DNA of 22,964 nucleotides from Thermohalobaculum sp039817245 (GCA_039817245.1 JBCBWF010000035.1:1-22964); one strand, 5' to 3'; positions 1 to 9,613 are shown, counted from the first letter of the stretch. A program made the numbers and translations. Notes: generated by a model not told the origin, from the letters alone.

Positions 1-626
1 CCGCCGCGGTGGCGAGCGGGGCGGCGGCGGCGGGGCGCACCGCGGGCGGGACCACCGGCGCCGCCGGCGCCGGCGCCACCGCGCCCGCCGCGGGCAGCGA
101 CGCCAGCACCGTCTCGCTCGGCAGCGCGCCGGAGCCGGCCTCCGGCACGGCCGGCCGCGCCGCGACCGCCGGAACCGCGACCGTGTCCTTGTCCGATCCG
201 GGCGCTGCGAAGAGCCCGCCCGCCGGAGCGGCCGAGCCGCCGCGCTCGGCCGATCTCAACGCCCAGCTCGCAGCGCTCGCCACCAAGCAGCGCCTCGCAA
301 AGGCCGCCGCCGCCTCGGCCGCCGCGGCCGACGCCGAGACCGATGCCAGGGCGAAGACCGCGCCGCCGCCCTCGCCCGTCCAGCGCGCCCGGGCGGATGC
401 CGCCGCGGCCGCGGCGCCCCACCCGGCGCCCCAGCCTGCCCCGAAGCCGGCCCCCAAGCCGGCCCCTGCGGCCGCCAGCCCACAGGGCGGCGAGGGCGGC
501 GACGTCCTCACGTTATCGGCATCCGATAGAACCGACGGAGGCGATAAGGAACTCACGAGGGAACCCGCATCTGCATCCGGCGCTGCCGCCACCCAGGCGC
601 CCGTCGCGAAGGAGACGAAGACATGA
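1..626 (+). CDS. C-terminal tail of a gene cut by the left edge, probably a type I secretion ABC ATPase/permease
   Basis: The reading frame is open from the left edge (codons begin at base 3) to a TGA at 624-626, so the true start lies outside the window. The visible ~207 residues are almost all low-complexity Ala, Pro, Gly and Thr, with a Pro-Ala-Lys run around bases 420-480. There are no Walker or signature motifs. A short motif recurs three times: STVSLGS, ATVSLSD and VLTLSAS. The stop overlaps the hlyD start at 623 (ATGA), so the two genes are translationally coupled. HlyD adaptors of this type usually follow the gene for their ABC transporter, which suggests that this is the disordered tail of that protein. 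The function is inferred from position only; it could be a separate Ala-rich protein. Confidence 0.5.
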   Translation, partial: AAVASGAAAAGRTAGGTTGAAGAGATAPAAGSDASTVSLGSAPEPASGTAGRAATAGTATVSLSDPGAAKSPPAGAAEPPRSADLNAQLAALATKQRLAKAAAASAAAADAETDARAKTAPPPSPVQRARADAAAAAAPHPAPQPAPKPAPKPAPAAASPQGGEGGDVLTLSASDRTDGGDKELTREPASASGAAATQAPVAKETKT

Positions 627-1936
627 AGCCCGACCAACCGACCAAGGACCGCTGGGGCGCGGGCGGTTACATCCGCATCGGCATCATCGCGGTCGTCCTG
701 CTCGGCGGCGGCCTCGGCACCTGGTCCGCGCTCGCCAAGCTGGCCGGCGCCGTGATCGCCTCCGGCCAGCTGCGCGTGGACAGCCAGCGCCAGGTCGTCC
801 AGCACCCCGATGGCGGCGTGGTGGGCGAGATCAACGTGCGCGACGGCGACATCGTGGAAGCCGGCGACGTTCTGATCAGCCTCGACGGCAACACCCTGCT
901 CTCCGAACTGGCCGTGCTCGAGAGCCAGCTCTACGAGATCATGGCCCGCCGCGGCCGCCTCACCGCCGAGCAGGCGAACGCCGAGTCGATCCGCTGGGAT
1001 ACCGAGCTTCTCGAGCGCGCCCAGACCGACGAGGACGTGCAGGACTTCATCGACGGCCAGCAGGAGCTCTTCCTCGCGCGCAAGGGCACGATGGAGGAGG
1101 AGCTGAGCGTCCTCGTGGAACGCCAGCAGCAGCTGCGCGAGCAGATCAAGGGCGCCGAGGGCGAGGCCGAGAGCTTCGCGCAGCAGAGCGAGCTGATCGC
1201 CGAGGAGCTGGTGGCCATGCAGGGCCTCCTGCAGCAGGGGCTCGCGCAGAAGAACCGCGTGCTCTCGCTCCAGCGCGAGGCGGCTCGGCTCGAGGGCGAG
1301 CGCGGCCAGATGCTCGCCCAGATCGCCCAGCTCAAGGGCCAGATCTCCGAGATCGAGATCGAGAAGCTCCGCCTCGCCTCCGGCCGGCGCGAGGAGGCGA
1401 TCACGCAGCTGCGCGATATCGGCTTCCGCGAGCTCGAGCAGAAGGAGCGTCGCATCGCCCTGCTCGACCAGCTCTCGCGCCTCGAGATCCGCGCGCCCCG
1501 CAGCGGCGTGGTCTACGACATGGCGATCCACGCGCTGCAGGCGGTGGTCCGCGCCGCCGAGCCCATCCTCTACATCGTGCCGACCGATGCCCAGCTCGTG
1601 ATCGACGCCCAGGTCAACCCGATCAATGTGGACGAGGTCTGGACCGGGCAGGAGACGATGCTGCGCTTCTCCACCTTCAACGCGCGCACCACGCCGGAGC
1701 TCTACGGGGCCGTGCACCGTGTCTCCGCGGATGCCTTCCAGAACGAGCAGACCGGCGAGAGCTACTACCGCGCCGAGGTGCTGCTCAACGAAGGCGAGAT
1801 CGCCAAGCTGGAGGGCCAGGAGCTGATGCCCGGCATGCCCGTGGAGGTCTATATCCAGACCGGCGAGCGCACGCCCATCAACTACCTGATGAAGCCGATG
1901 ACGGACTTCTTCAACCGCGCGCTCCGCGAGGAGTGA
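623..1936 (+). CDS. HlyD-family type I secretion periplasmic adaptor (membrane fusion protein)
   Basis: This 437-aa protein has the full architecture of the PrtE/HlyD family. It starts with a short cytoplasmic N-terminus and one membrane segment at about residues 16-40. A lipoyl-like half follows at about 55-90 (VVQHPDGGVVGEI, then GDIVEAGDVL). Residues 95-285 form a long Glu/Gln-rich coiled-coil hairpin, the second barrel half lies near 290-320 (SGVVYDMAIH), and the end has the typical GMPVEVYIQTGERTP signature. Such proteins bridge an inner-membrane ABC exporter and a TolC-like channel to secrete proteins, often RTX proteins, in one step. The start is supported by an AGGAG about 8 bases upstream and by the ATGA overlap with the preceding gene. 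Neither a substrate nor an outer-membrane partner gene lies in the window. The length is normal for the family. Confidence 0.93.
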   Translation: MKPDQPTKDRWGAGGYIRIGIIAVVLLGGGLGTWSALAKLAGAVIASGQLRVDSQRQVVQHPDGGVVGEINVRDGDIVEAGDVLISLDGNTLLSELAVLESQLYEIMARRGRLTAEQANAESIRWDTELLERAQTDEDVQDFIDGQQELFLARKGTMEEELSVLVERQQQLREQIKGAEGEAESFAQQSELIAEELVAMQGLLQQGLAQKNRVLSLQREAARLEGERGQMLAQIAQLKGQISEIEIEKLRLASGRREEAITQLRDIGFRELEQKERRIALLDQLSRLEIRAPRSGVVYDMAIHALQAVVRAAEPILYIVPTDAQLVIDAQVNPINVDEVWTGQETMLRFSTFNARTTPELYGAVHRVSADAFQNEQTGESYYRAEVLLNEGEIAKLEGQELMPGMPVEVYIQTGERTPINYLMKPMTDFFNRALREE

Positions 1937-1994
1937 GCCGCGCCGCGCCGCATCCCCGAGACCGGGGTCCCCGGCGGCTGCGAAGACGATCTCA

Positions 1995-2029
1995 TGGCGC
2001 CCCGCCGGCTTGACCCGGCCGGGGCGCCA
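1995..2029 (+). terminator. GC hairpin downstream of hlyD
   Basis: The left arm TGGCGCCCCGCCGG (1995-2008) pairs with CCGGCCGGGGCGCCA (2015-2029) around a 6-base loop, with one bulged base. It lies 58 bases after the hlyD stop and 14 bases before the next start. No T-run follows, so it may be only an mRNA stabiliser or a weak terminator. Confidence 0.45.
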
Positions 2030-2043
2030 ACCACTTCTGGGAT

Positions 2044-3306
2044 ATGAGCGTTTCGCCCCCCTCCTCCTCCGCGCCCTCCCCCTGCGGCCCGCCCGGCGAC
2101 GCGGCCGACGACACGGCCGAGACGGAGGGCGGCACCGAAATCGAAATCGGCGTCGTCTCCGCCATAGCCGAGATCGACGCCGCCGCCTGGGATGCCTGCG
2201 CGGCACCCGAGCGCGCCGATGGCGGGCGCGCGGCCAACCCCTTCGTCACCCACGCCTTCCTCGAGACGCTGGAGGCGTCGGGCTCGGCCACCGCGCGCAT
2301 GGGCTGGGCCCCGCACCATCTCGTGGCCCGGCTCGGCGGGCAGAGCGCCGCGGTCATGCCGCTCTATCTGAAGGGTCACAGCCAGGGCGAATACGTCTTC
2401 GACCACGCCTGGGCCCATGCCTGGGAGCGCGCGGGCGGCGAATACTATCCCAAGCTGCAGGGGGCCGTGCCCTTCACGCCGGCGACCGGGCCGCGCCTCC
2501 TCGCCGATCCGGCCGCGGCGCTGCCGGCGCGCAGCCTGCAGGGCGCGCTCCTCGAAGGGGCCGCCGCGCTCACCGCGCAGAACGGGCTCTCCTCGCTCCA
2601 CATCACCTTCTGCACCGAGGCGGAGTGGAAGATCGGCCCCGATCACGGCTATCTCCAGCGCACCGACCAGCAGTTCCACTGGGTCAACCAGGGCTATCCG
2701 AGCTTTGAGGCCTTCCTCGAGGCGCTCGCCTCGCGCAAGCGCAAGACGCTGCGCAAGGAGCGCGCGAAGGCGCTGGAGAACGGCATCACCGTGCACTGGC
2801 TCACGGGCGCCGATATCCGCCCCGAGCACTGGGACGCCTTCTGGCACTTCTACCAGGACACGGGGTCGCGGAAATGGGGCCGGCCATACCTCACGCGGGC
2901 CTGCTTCGAGATGCTGGGCGAGCGCATGGGGCGCGACATCCTGCTGGTGATGTGCGCGCGCGACGGCCGCTGGATCGCCGGTGCGATCAACTTCATCGGG
3001 CGCGACACGCTTTTCGGGCGGTACTGGGGCTGCACCGAGGACCACCCCTTCCTGCATTTCGAGACCTGCTATTACCAGGCCATCGATTTCGCGATCGCGG
3101 AGGGGCTGGGCTGCGTGGAGGCCGGCGCGCAGGGCGGGCACAAGCTCGCGCGCGGCTACGAGCCGGTAACGACGCGCTCGCTCCATTTCCTGCCGGATGC
3201 GGGCTTCCGCCGCGCCGTCGGGCAGTATCTCGAGCAGGAACGCGAGGCGGTCGCGGCCGAGCAGCGCGCCCTCCTGCAGATGACCCCGTTCCGGAAGGGC
3301 GACTGA
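2044..3306 (+). CDS. GNAT-superfamily acyltransferase, FemAB-like (COG3146/PF04339 type)
   Basis: The 420-aa product matches the COG3146 family, once called peptidogalycan biosynthesis proteins: double-GNAT-fold, FemAB-like proteins common in Proteobacteria whose substrate is unknown. Visible hallmarks are GWAPHHLVARL near residue 84, LHITFC at about 188, the basic KRKTLRKERAKAL helix near 230, the WDAFWHFYQDTGSRKWG block near 262-278, and the C-terminal ETCYYQAIDFAIAEGL followed by EAGAQGGHKLARGYEP. The first ~35 residues are Ser/Pro/Asp-rich and unconserved in appearance. The ATG at 2044 has only a poor Shine-Dalgarno sequence (CTGGGAT), but no other ATG precedes the conserved part. It is convergent with the small gene whose stop lies 6 bases downstream. 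The family call is firm; the reaction is unknown. Confidence 0.85.
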   Translation: MSVSPPSSSAPSPCGPPGDAADDTAETEGGTEIEIGVVSAIAEIDAAAWDACAAPERADGGRAANPFVTHAFLETLEASGSATARMGWAPHHLVARLGGQSAAVMPLYLKGHSQGEYVFDHAWAHAWERAGGEYYPKLQGAVPFTPATGPRLLADPAAALPARSLQGALLEGAAALTAQNGLSSLHITFCTEAEWKIGPDHGYLQRTDQQFHWVNQGYPSFEAFLEALASRKRKTLRKERAKALENGITVHWLTGADIRPEHWDAFWHFYQDTGSRKWGRPYLTRACFEMLGERMGRDILLVMCARDGRWIAGAINFIGRDTLFGRYWGCTEDHPFLHFETCYYQAIDFAIAEGLGCVEAGAQGGHKLARGYEPVTTRSLHFLPDAGFRRAVGQYLEQEREAVAAEQRALLQMTPFRKGD

Positions 3307-3312
3307 CGGGGC

Positions 3313-3564
3313 TCAGCCCTCGTCCCAGTGATCGGGCCAGTGATCGGGCCAGTGATCTGGCCAGTGATCCGACTGGAGCGGGGTGTCGAGGAGCGTGAGG
3401 AAGTCGGCGCGGGCGCGCTCGGGCGCGGCGCTCTCCTCGAGGGGCTGGAGGAGGTAGGAGACATCGACCGGCGCGTAGCGGTCATGCGAGTCCCGCCCCG
3501 CCGCTGTCTCCGCTTCGCGCTCGATCCGGAACGCGAACGCGTCGTCCCATCCGCCCTGGCCCAT
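3313..3564 (-). CDS. Small hypothetical protein with a C-terminal DHWP tandem repeat
   Basis: The product has 83 aa and I do not recognise the family. The start at 3564 has a strong ribosome-binding site: GAGGAG with a 7-base spacer before ATG. The reading is acidic and protein-like (GGWDDAFAFRIEREAE, then YAPVDVSYLLQPLEES), and it ends in a repeat of Asp-His-Trp-Pro read about four times before a DEG tail. The repeat is encoded by four 12-bp units. The product has no signal peptide or membrane segment, so it is probably cytoplasmic. The gene lies between the convergent GNAT gene and the terminator-like stem after the peroxiredoxin gene on the same strand. His and Trp clustering could suggest metal or cofactor binding, but that is speculation. 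Confidence 0.65.
   Translation of the reverse strand: MGQGGWDDAFAFRIEREAETAAGRDSHDRYAPVDVSYLLQPLEESAAPERARADFLTLLDTPLQSDHWPDHWPDHWPDHWDEG
3325..3372. repeat. Four tandem 12-bp units inside the small gene
   Basis: Units 1 and 2 are identical (CCAGTGATCGGG); unit 3 differs at one base (CCAGTGATCTGG) and unit 4 ends in CCGA. Because 12 is a multiple of three, unit gain or loss keeps the frame, and on the minus strand each unit encodes Pro-Asp-His-Trp in rotating order. Confidence 0.9.
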
Positions 3565-3649
3565 CGCACCGCTCCTCGCCGCTGGATGGGGCCGAGGCTG
3601 CCGCGACCGGGGCCGGCGGGGCTGTGCCGATCCTCACAGGGTGTGCGAT

Positions 3650-3711
3650 GGGGCCGGCGGGTGGCACTCGCGCCCGGGCAGGCCCGGACGCCTCGCCCAC
3701 CCGCCGGCCCC
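3650..3711 (-). terminator. Terminator-like stem after the peroxiredoxin gene
   Basis: A perfect 15-bp inverted repeat is formed by GGGGCCGGCGGGTGG (3650-3664) and CCACCCGCCGGCCCC (3697-3711). The 32-base loop contains a smaller palindrome, GCCCGGGC. It begins 6 bases after the peroxiredoxin stop on the minus strand, the expected place for a terminator, but it lacks a clear U-tract. It separates that gene from the small gene downstream. Confidence 0.6.
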
Positions 3712-3717
3712 GCCCGG

Positions 3718-4206
3718 TCACATGGCGGCGAGCAGGCTCTCGGCGGAGGTCGCGTCCATGTCGGAGGGGGCGGTCTCGACGGCGAGAACCGCGACCTTGC
3801 CGTCCTTCACCAGCATCGAGAAGCGCTGCGCGCGGCTGCCGAGGCCGACCGCGGCGCCGTCGAAGGCGAGACCCATGGCCTCCACGAAGGCCGCCGCCGG
3901 ATCGCCGAGCACGCGGATGCCCGCCGCCGTCGCGCCGGTCGCCTCGCCCCAGGCCTTGGCCACGAAGGGGTCGTTGACGGTGACGCAGACGATGGCGTCG
4001 ACGCCCTTCGCCTTCAGCGCCTCGGCGTTCGCCACGAAGCTCGGCATGTGCTTCATATGGCAGGTCGGCGTGAAGGCGCCCGGCACGGCGAAGAGCGCCA
4101 CGGTCTTGCCGGCGAACACATCCGCGCTCTGCACCGGCGCGGGGCCGGCATCGGTCATCTCGAAGAAGGTCGCATCCGGCAGCGTCTCACCCACGGCGAT
4201 GGTCAT
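3718..4206 (-). CDS. Peroxiredoxin, Prx5 type
   Basis: The 162-aa protein is a thiol peroxidase of the atypical Prx5/AhpC-TSA group, which reduces hydrogen peroxide and organic hydroperoxides in the cytoplasm. The signature VPGAFTPTCHMKHMPSF places the peroxidatic cysteine at Cys49, with Thr46 and Pro42 in the usual positions. A second Cys lies in VDAIVCVTVND, and the C-terminal part (GSRAQRFSMLVKDGKV) is standard. The reading frame extends upstream to 4407, but the ATG at 4206 is the true start: it has AGGAG with a 7-base spacer, and the preceding in-frame residues are Arg/Ala-rich non-homologous sequence. No glutaredoxin domain is fused. The gap from the upstream SDR gene (172 bp) and a candidate promoter suggest a separate transcript. 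Confidence 0.93.
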   Translation of the reverse strand: MTIAVGETLPDATFFEMTDAGPAPVQSADVFAGKTVALFAVPGAFTPTCHMKHMPSFVANAEALKAKGVDAIVCVTVNDPFVAKAWGEATGATAAGIRVLGDPAAAFVEAMGLAFDGAAVGLGSRAQRFSMLVKDGKVAVLAVETAPSDMDATSAESLLAAM

Positions 4207-4302
4207 GGCGTCTCTCCTGTCCCTGATGGCTCGGCCGGCCCCGGCCGGGGCGGCCCGCACGGGGCCCGCAGCGCGGCGCCGCGCGATCCCGTCGCGACCG
4301 GG

Positions 4303-4330
4303 AATATAGGCCGGGTGCCGGATTGGAAAG
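4303..4330 (-). promoter_or_regulatory. Candidate promoter of the peroxiredoxin gene
   Basis: In an otherwise extremely GC-rich 172-bp gap, the minus strand carries TATATT (4308-4303) preceded at 16 bases by CTTTCC (4330-4325). It lies about 100 bases upstream of the peroxiredoxin start. The -10 is good and the -35 is weak. Confidence 0.35.
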
Positions 4331-4378
4331 CGCCGGTGCCGGGCTGCCCTGTCCGGCCCGCACGGCGCGCACGGCCCG

Positions 4379-5146
4379 TCAGCGCATCCCCATGCGGATC
4401 GCGCCATCGAGCCGGATGACGGTGCCGTTCATGTAGCCGGTCTCGACGATGAAGCAGGCCAGCCGCGCGAACTCCGCCGGCTCGCCGAGACGTACCGGGA
4501 AGGGCACCTGCGCGGCCAGGCTCTCCTGCACCTCGCCGGGCAGGCCGCGCAGCATGGGTGTGCCGAAGATGCCGGGCGCGATGGCGGCCACGCGGATCCC
4601 GTCCCTGGCGAGATCGCGTGCGGCCGGCAGGGTCAGCGCCGCCACCCCGCCCTTGGAGGCCGCATAGGCCGCCTGCCCGATCTGCCCCTCATAGGCCGCC
4701 ACGGATGCGGTGTTCACGATCGCGCCGCGGCTGCCATCGGTGTCGAGCGGCTCGGCCGCGCGCATCGCGGCCGCCGCATGGGCCATCAACCGCATGGTGC
4801 CCACGAGGTTGATCGCGATCACCTTCTCGAAAACGGCCATGTCATGCGCGCCCTTCGAGCCCGCGGTCTTCATGGCCGGCGCGATGCCGGCGCAGCTGAT
4901 CGCGATCCGCGCCGTGCCATGGGCCGCCGCGGCGGTGGCCAGCGCGCCAGTCACGCTCGCCTCTTCGGTCACGTCGGTGGCGACGAAGAGCGCGCCGGTC
5001 GCCTCGGCCACTGCGGCCCCGCGCTCGGCATCGGTGTCGAGGATCGCGACCTCGGCGCCCCGGATCCGCAGGGCCCGCACACAGGCCTCCCCCAGCCCGC
5101 TCGCCCCGCCGGTCACGACCGCCGGTGTCTTCGCGCCGATCTGCAT
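4379..5146 (-). CDS. SDR-family dehydrogenase, 3-hydroxyacyl-CoA dehydrogenase-like
   Basis: This 255-aa classical short-chain dehydrogenase has all the family landmarks: the nucleotide loop TGGASGLG at 12-19, Asp37 after the second strand (favouring NAD over NADP), and an Asn113-Ser148-Tyr161-Lys165 tetrad (INLVG, NTASVAAYEG, YAASK). The segment AAYEGQIGQAAYAASKGGV resembles type 2 3-hydroxyacyl-CoA/17-beta-hydroxysteroid dehydrogenases, so oxidation of a hydroxyacyl-CoA is the best guess. Its start lies 3 bases after the rsmD stop, so it is the last gene of the acuI-aminotransferase-rsmD-SDR run. A CoA-linked substrate would fit acuI at the head of the run. Family certain, substrate inferred. 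Confidence 0.88.
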   Translation of the reverse strand: MQIGAKTPAVVTGGASGLGEACVRALRIRGAEVAILDTDAERGAAVAEATGALFVATDVTEEASVTGALATAAAAHGTARIAISCAGIAPAMKTAGSKGAHDMAVFEKVIAINLVGTMRLMAHAAAAMRAAEPLDTDGSRGAIVNTASVAAYEGQIGQAAYAASKGGVAALTLPAARDLARDGIRVAAIAPGIFGTPMLRGLPGEVQESLAAQVPFPVRLGEPAEFARLACFIVETGYMNGTVIRLDGAIRMGMR

Positions 5147-5149
5147 CGC

Positions 5150-5767
5150 TCAGTCCCTCTCTTCTGCCGCGGCATCGGCCGCCTCATCCTCTGCCGGCGC
5201 GCGCAGGAGGCTCACCAGCGTGTCGCCGTAGCGCCGCTCATCAAGCGGGCGGAGCCAGTCCGGAAAGGCCGGGGCCGCGGCGGCCGCGCTCTCCACCACC
5301 ACCACCGCGCCGGGCGCGAGCCAACCGCCCTCGCGCGCGGCCGCCAGCGCGCGCGGCGCCAGATCTCCGCCATAGGGCGGATCGGCGAAGACGAGGCCGA
5401 AGGGCGCACCCCGGCAGGGCCCCAGCTTCGTCGCATCGCGCCGCCAGATCTTGGTCTCGCCGGCCAGCCCAAGCGCATCCACCGAGGCGCGGATGAGCGC
5501 GCGCGAGGGACCGTGATCGTCCACGAACACCGCATAGGCCGCACCGCGCGAGAGCGCCTCGAGCCCCAGCGCCCCGCTGCCGGCGAAGAGGTCGAGCACC
5601 CTGGCGCCCTCCGGCAGCGCGGGCTCCGCATAGCCGCCATGGGCGAGCAGGTTGAAGAGCGCCTCGCGCACCCGGTCCGCCGTGGGGCGCAGATGCGCCG
5701 CCCCGCCGCCCGCCGCCCCGGGTGCCGCCAACCGGTGGCCCCGGAAGCGCCCGGCGACGATGCGCAT
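5150..5767 (-). CDS. rsmD: 16S rRNA (guanine(966)-N(2))-methyltransferase RsmD
   Basis: The 205-aa protein transfers a methyl group from SAM to N2 of G966 of 16S rRNA during 30S assembly. It begins MRIVAGRFRGHRL, the usual RsmD opening. The conserved block RPTADRVREALFNLL is at 27-41, the SAM-binding motif DLFAGSGALGLEALSRGA at 59-76, and the catalytic DPPY at 129-132. The frame stays open upstream, but the ATG at 5767 matches the family start. The upstream aminotransferase stop is 25 bases away, and the SDR start follows after 3 bases. rsmD is often found beside unrelated metabolic genes, so its place here may reflect only cotranscription. Confidence 0.95.
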   Translation of the reverse strand: MRIVAGRFRGHRLAAPGAAGGGAAHLRPTADRVREALFNLLAHGGYAEPALPEGARVLDLFAGSGALGLEALSRGAAYAVFVDDHGPSRALIRASVDALGLAGETKIWRRDATKLGPCRGAPFGLVFADPPYGGDLAPRALAAAREGGWLAPGAVVVVESAAAAAPAFPDWLRPLDERRYGDTLVSLLRAPAEDEAADAAAEERD

Positions 5768-5792
5768 CAGCCGGCCGGCCCGGCAGGCCCTC

Positions 5793-7042
5793 TCACAGCA
5801 CCGCCTCCAGCGCCGCGATGGTGCGGTCGATCTCGGCCTCGGTGGTGTAGTGCAGGAAGGAGAGGCGCAGCACGCCATGCGCCTCGCGCTCGCTCATCGC
5901 CTCGATCACCCGCGGGGCGTAGAAATTGGAGCCGCCCGCCACGATCCCGTGCGCCGCCATCGCCTCCGCAAGCTCCGGGCCCGAGCGCGTGCCATGCGCC
6001 AGCGCCACCGTGGAGGCGCGCACCGAGGGATCCCGCGGGCCCATCAGCCGCAGCTCCTGGCGCCGCTCGGTATAGGCCAGCAGCCGCTCGGTCAGCCGCA
6101 TCTCCTCGGCGCGCATCATGGCATGGAGCCGGCGCCCCCGCTCCGCCGGAGCCACCGCCTCGCCGCCGAAGTGATGGGCATGGAGCGCATCGAAATAGTC
6201 CATCATCCCCGCCAGCGCGGCGATCTGCGCGTGGTCCGGGCCCGCCGGCACCAGCCGCTTCTCCGCATAGCCGTTGTTGAAGGCGTGGCCCTGGTTCGGC
6301 ATCGCCTCGTTGAAGGCGCGGCGCACCACCATCACGCCCTGATGCGGCCCGTAGGTCTTGTAGGTGGAAAACATGTAGACATCGGCGCCCAGAGCCTCGG
6401 CATCCGGCAGCCCGTGCGGCGCGCCGGAGACCCCGTCCACCACCGTCCAGGCCCCGGCCGCGCGCGCCATGGCACAGATCTCCGCCACCGGGTTGAGCTC
6501 GGCCACGATGTTGGAGGCCTGCGGGAAGGCCACAAGCCGGGTGCGCTCCGAGAGCAGCTCCGCCAGCGCCGCGGGGTCCAGATGCCCGGTATCCGGCGCC
6601 ACCGTCCACTCGCGCACGGTCACGCCGCGCTCGGCGAGCTTGCGCCAGGCGCCGGAATTGGCCTCGTGGTCCTGGTCCGTCACCACGATCTCGTCACCCG
6701 GGCCCAGGATCTCCGCCATGGCCTTGGCGAGCACATAGACATTCTGCGTTGTGGAGGGGCCGACGAGCACCTCCTCCGGCGCCACGTTCATATAGGCCGC
6801 GAGCCGCTCGCGCCCCTCGTCCATCAGCCGCCCGGCCTCCGCCTGCGGCGCCGCGGCGCCATAGGGCTGCATCTTGCAGCGGGTGTAGAAGCCCGTCAGC
6901 CGGTCGATGGTGGCCTGCGCGGGGTAGGAGCCGCCGGCGTTCTCCATGAACACCCAGTCCGCCAGCGCGGGCTGGGAGAAGGCGGGAAACTGGGCGCGCA
7001 CGAAGTCCTTGTCGAGTGCAACCGGGGCCGTGCCATCCGCGC

Positions 7043-7046
<4 letters not shown>
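5793..7046 (-). CDS. Class V aminotransferase, cysteine desulfurase-like (VC1184 subfamily)
   Basis: The 417-aa PLP enzyme has the fold of cysteine desulfurases and related lyases. Its features are FMENAGGSYPA near 34-43, GPSTTQNVYVLAKAM at 96-110, the PLP-stacking His127 in TDQDHEANS, Asp204 in TVVDGVSGAPHG, and the Schiff-base Lys230 in MFSTYKTYGPHQGV. The overall reading is like the VC1184-type 'cysteine desulfurase-like' subfamily (TIGR01976) rather than IscS or SufS, and I see no mobile C-terminal catalytic-Cys loop. No iron-sulfur cluster assembly genes lie nearby. Its ATG overlaps the acuI stop (ATGA at 7046-7043), indicating translational coupling. The biochemical reaction is not established for this subgroup. 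Confidence 0.85.
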
Positions 7047-8035
<989 letters not shown>

Positions 8036-8091
8036 GGGGTTCTCCTCTATGCTGTCCTCGGCGGGGCTGCCCTCGGCGGGGAGGTGGCGCG

Positions 8092-8120
8092 AGCCTTTCC
8101 GAGCCCTGCGCGGCTGTCAA
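8092..8120 (-). promoter_or_regulatory. Candidate promoter of the acuI operon
   Basis: The minus strand has a perfect TTGACA (8120-8115), and a 17-base spacer leads to a weak AAGGCT (8097-8092), about 60 bases upstream of the acuI start. Only the -35 is convincing. Confidence 0.35.
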
Positions 8121-8200
8121 CGCCGAGCAGGGCGCCGAGCGCTCTCCGCGGCACTGCAACATCGCGCCCCGAGGTGTCCGATGCCGGGACCACACGGGCT

Positions 8201-8229
8201 TTGCATGTGCACACGCCATTCATTATCAA
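8201..8229 (+). promoter_or_regulatory. Candidate promoter of prs
   Basis: TTGCAT (8201-8206), a 17-base spacer and TATCAA (8224-8229) sit in the most AT-rich part of the 273-bp divergent gap, 80 bases upstream of prs. The spacer region begins with the palindrome TGTGCACA (8206-8213). Matches to consensus are moderate. Confidence 0.3.
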
Positions 8230-8308
8230 CCCGTTGTGGGCGCGGGATGCGTATTCCGGGCGGTCCGCCCTCCTAGCGGCGAGGCCCGGGCAAGGTGAGG
8301 GGTGCGGC

Positions 8309-9298
<990 letters not shown>

Positions 9299-9325
9299 GC
9301 CCCGCTCGAGGGCTGCGCTCGGGGC
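9299..9325 (+). terminator. Possible terminator of prs
   Basis: Immediately after the stop codon, GCCCCG (9299-9304) can pair with CGGGGC (9320-9325) around a 15-base loop, followed by GGTGTTTGG. The stem is short and the T-run minimal. Confidence 0.3.
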
Positions 9326-9402
9326 GGTGTTTGGGGCGGTGTTCCAGGCCGTCTTGGCAGGGGCCGTGTTCGGGGCCTTCTCGGCCCCCCACCGCCGCTC
9401 GC

Positions 9403-9495
9403 GGTCCCGGGCTCGACCCGGGACCTCCTTGACCGACCCCGCCCCGCCCGGACGCTCAGCGAACGTCAAGGAGGCCCCGGCTCGAGGCCGGGGCC
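9403..9495. repeat. REP-like palindrome doublet, copy A
   Basis: Two perfect hairpins, each with a 9-bp stem and a 5-base loop, lie head to head. The first is GGTCCCGGG-CTCGA-CCCGGGACC (9403-9425) and the second GGCCCCGGC-TCGAG-GCCGGGGCC (9473-9495). Between them CCTCCTTGAC (9424-9433) and GTCAAGGAGG (9465-9474) form a further perfect 10-bp inverted repeat, so the whole 93 bp can fold as one nested structure. A second, diverged copy is at 15492-15574. The hairpin core resembles the CCCGGG-centred palindromes widely scattered in alphaproteobacterial genomes. Confidence 0.8.
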
Positions 9496-9552
9496 CCCGG
9501 CGCCGTCTCCGCGCCCGCCCGGCGCCGCCGCTTGCACGGCGGGTCCCCACAC

Positions 9553-9613
9553 CGAAAGGTGACGCCCCGAGGCGTGACGCCCCCGCTTCGCCCCTGCTAG
9601 GCTCACCTTTTCG
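9553..9613 (+). promoter_or_regulatory. Repeats upstream of the exported-protein gene
   Basis: GTGACGCCCC occurs twice with a 15-base period (from 9559 and 9574), and CGAAAGGTGA (9553-9562) faces TCACCTTTTCG (9603-9613) as a near-perfect inverted repeat. They end 16 bases before the start codon, so they could be an operator or an mRNA hairpin that hides the start. No clear -35/-10 pair is seen. Confidence 0.25.

Noticed and set aside
1882..3186. 434-aa minus-strand frame across the GNAT gene
   Set aside because: It is the antisense shadow of a recognisable acyltransferase; its composition (Gly/Arg/Ala-rich, no motifs) is typical of complementary frames in GC-rich DNA.
3325..3372. Short tandem repeat as a CRISPR-like array
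   Set aside because: Units are 12 bp without spacers and lie in frame within a coding sequence.
9403..9425. GGTCCCGGGCTCGACCCGGGACC as part of a tRNA T-arm
   Set aside because: It resembles a T-stem/loop superficially, but there is no acceptor stem, D-arm or anticodon arm around it.
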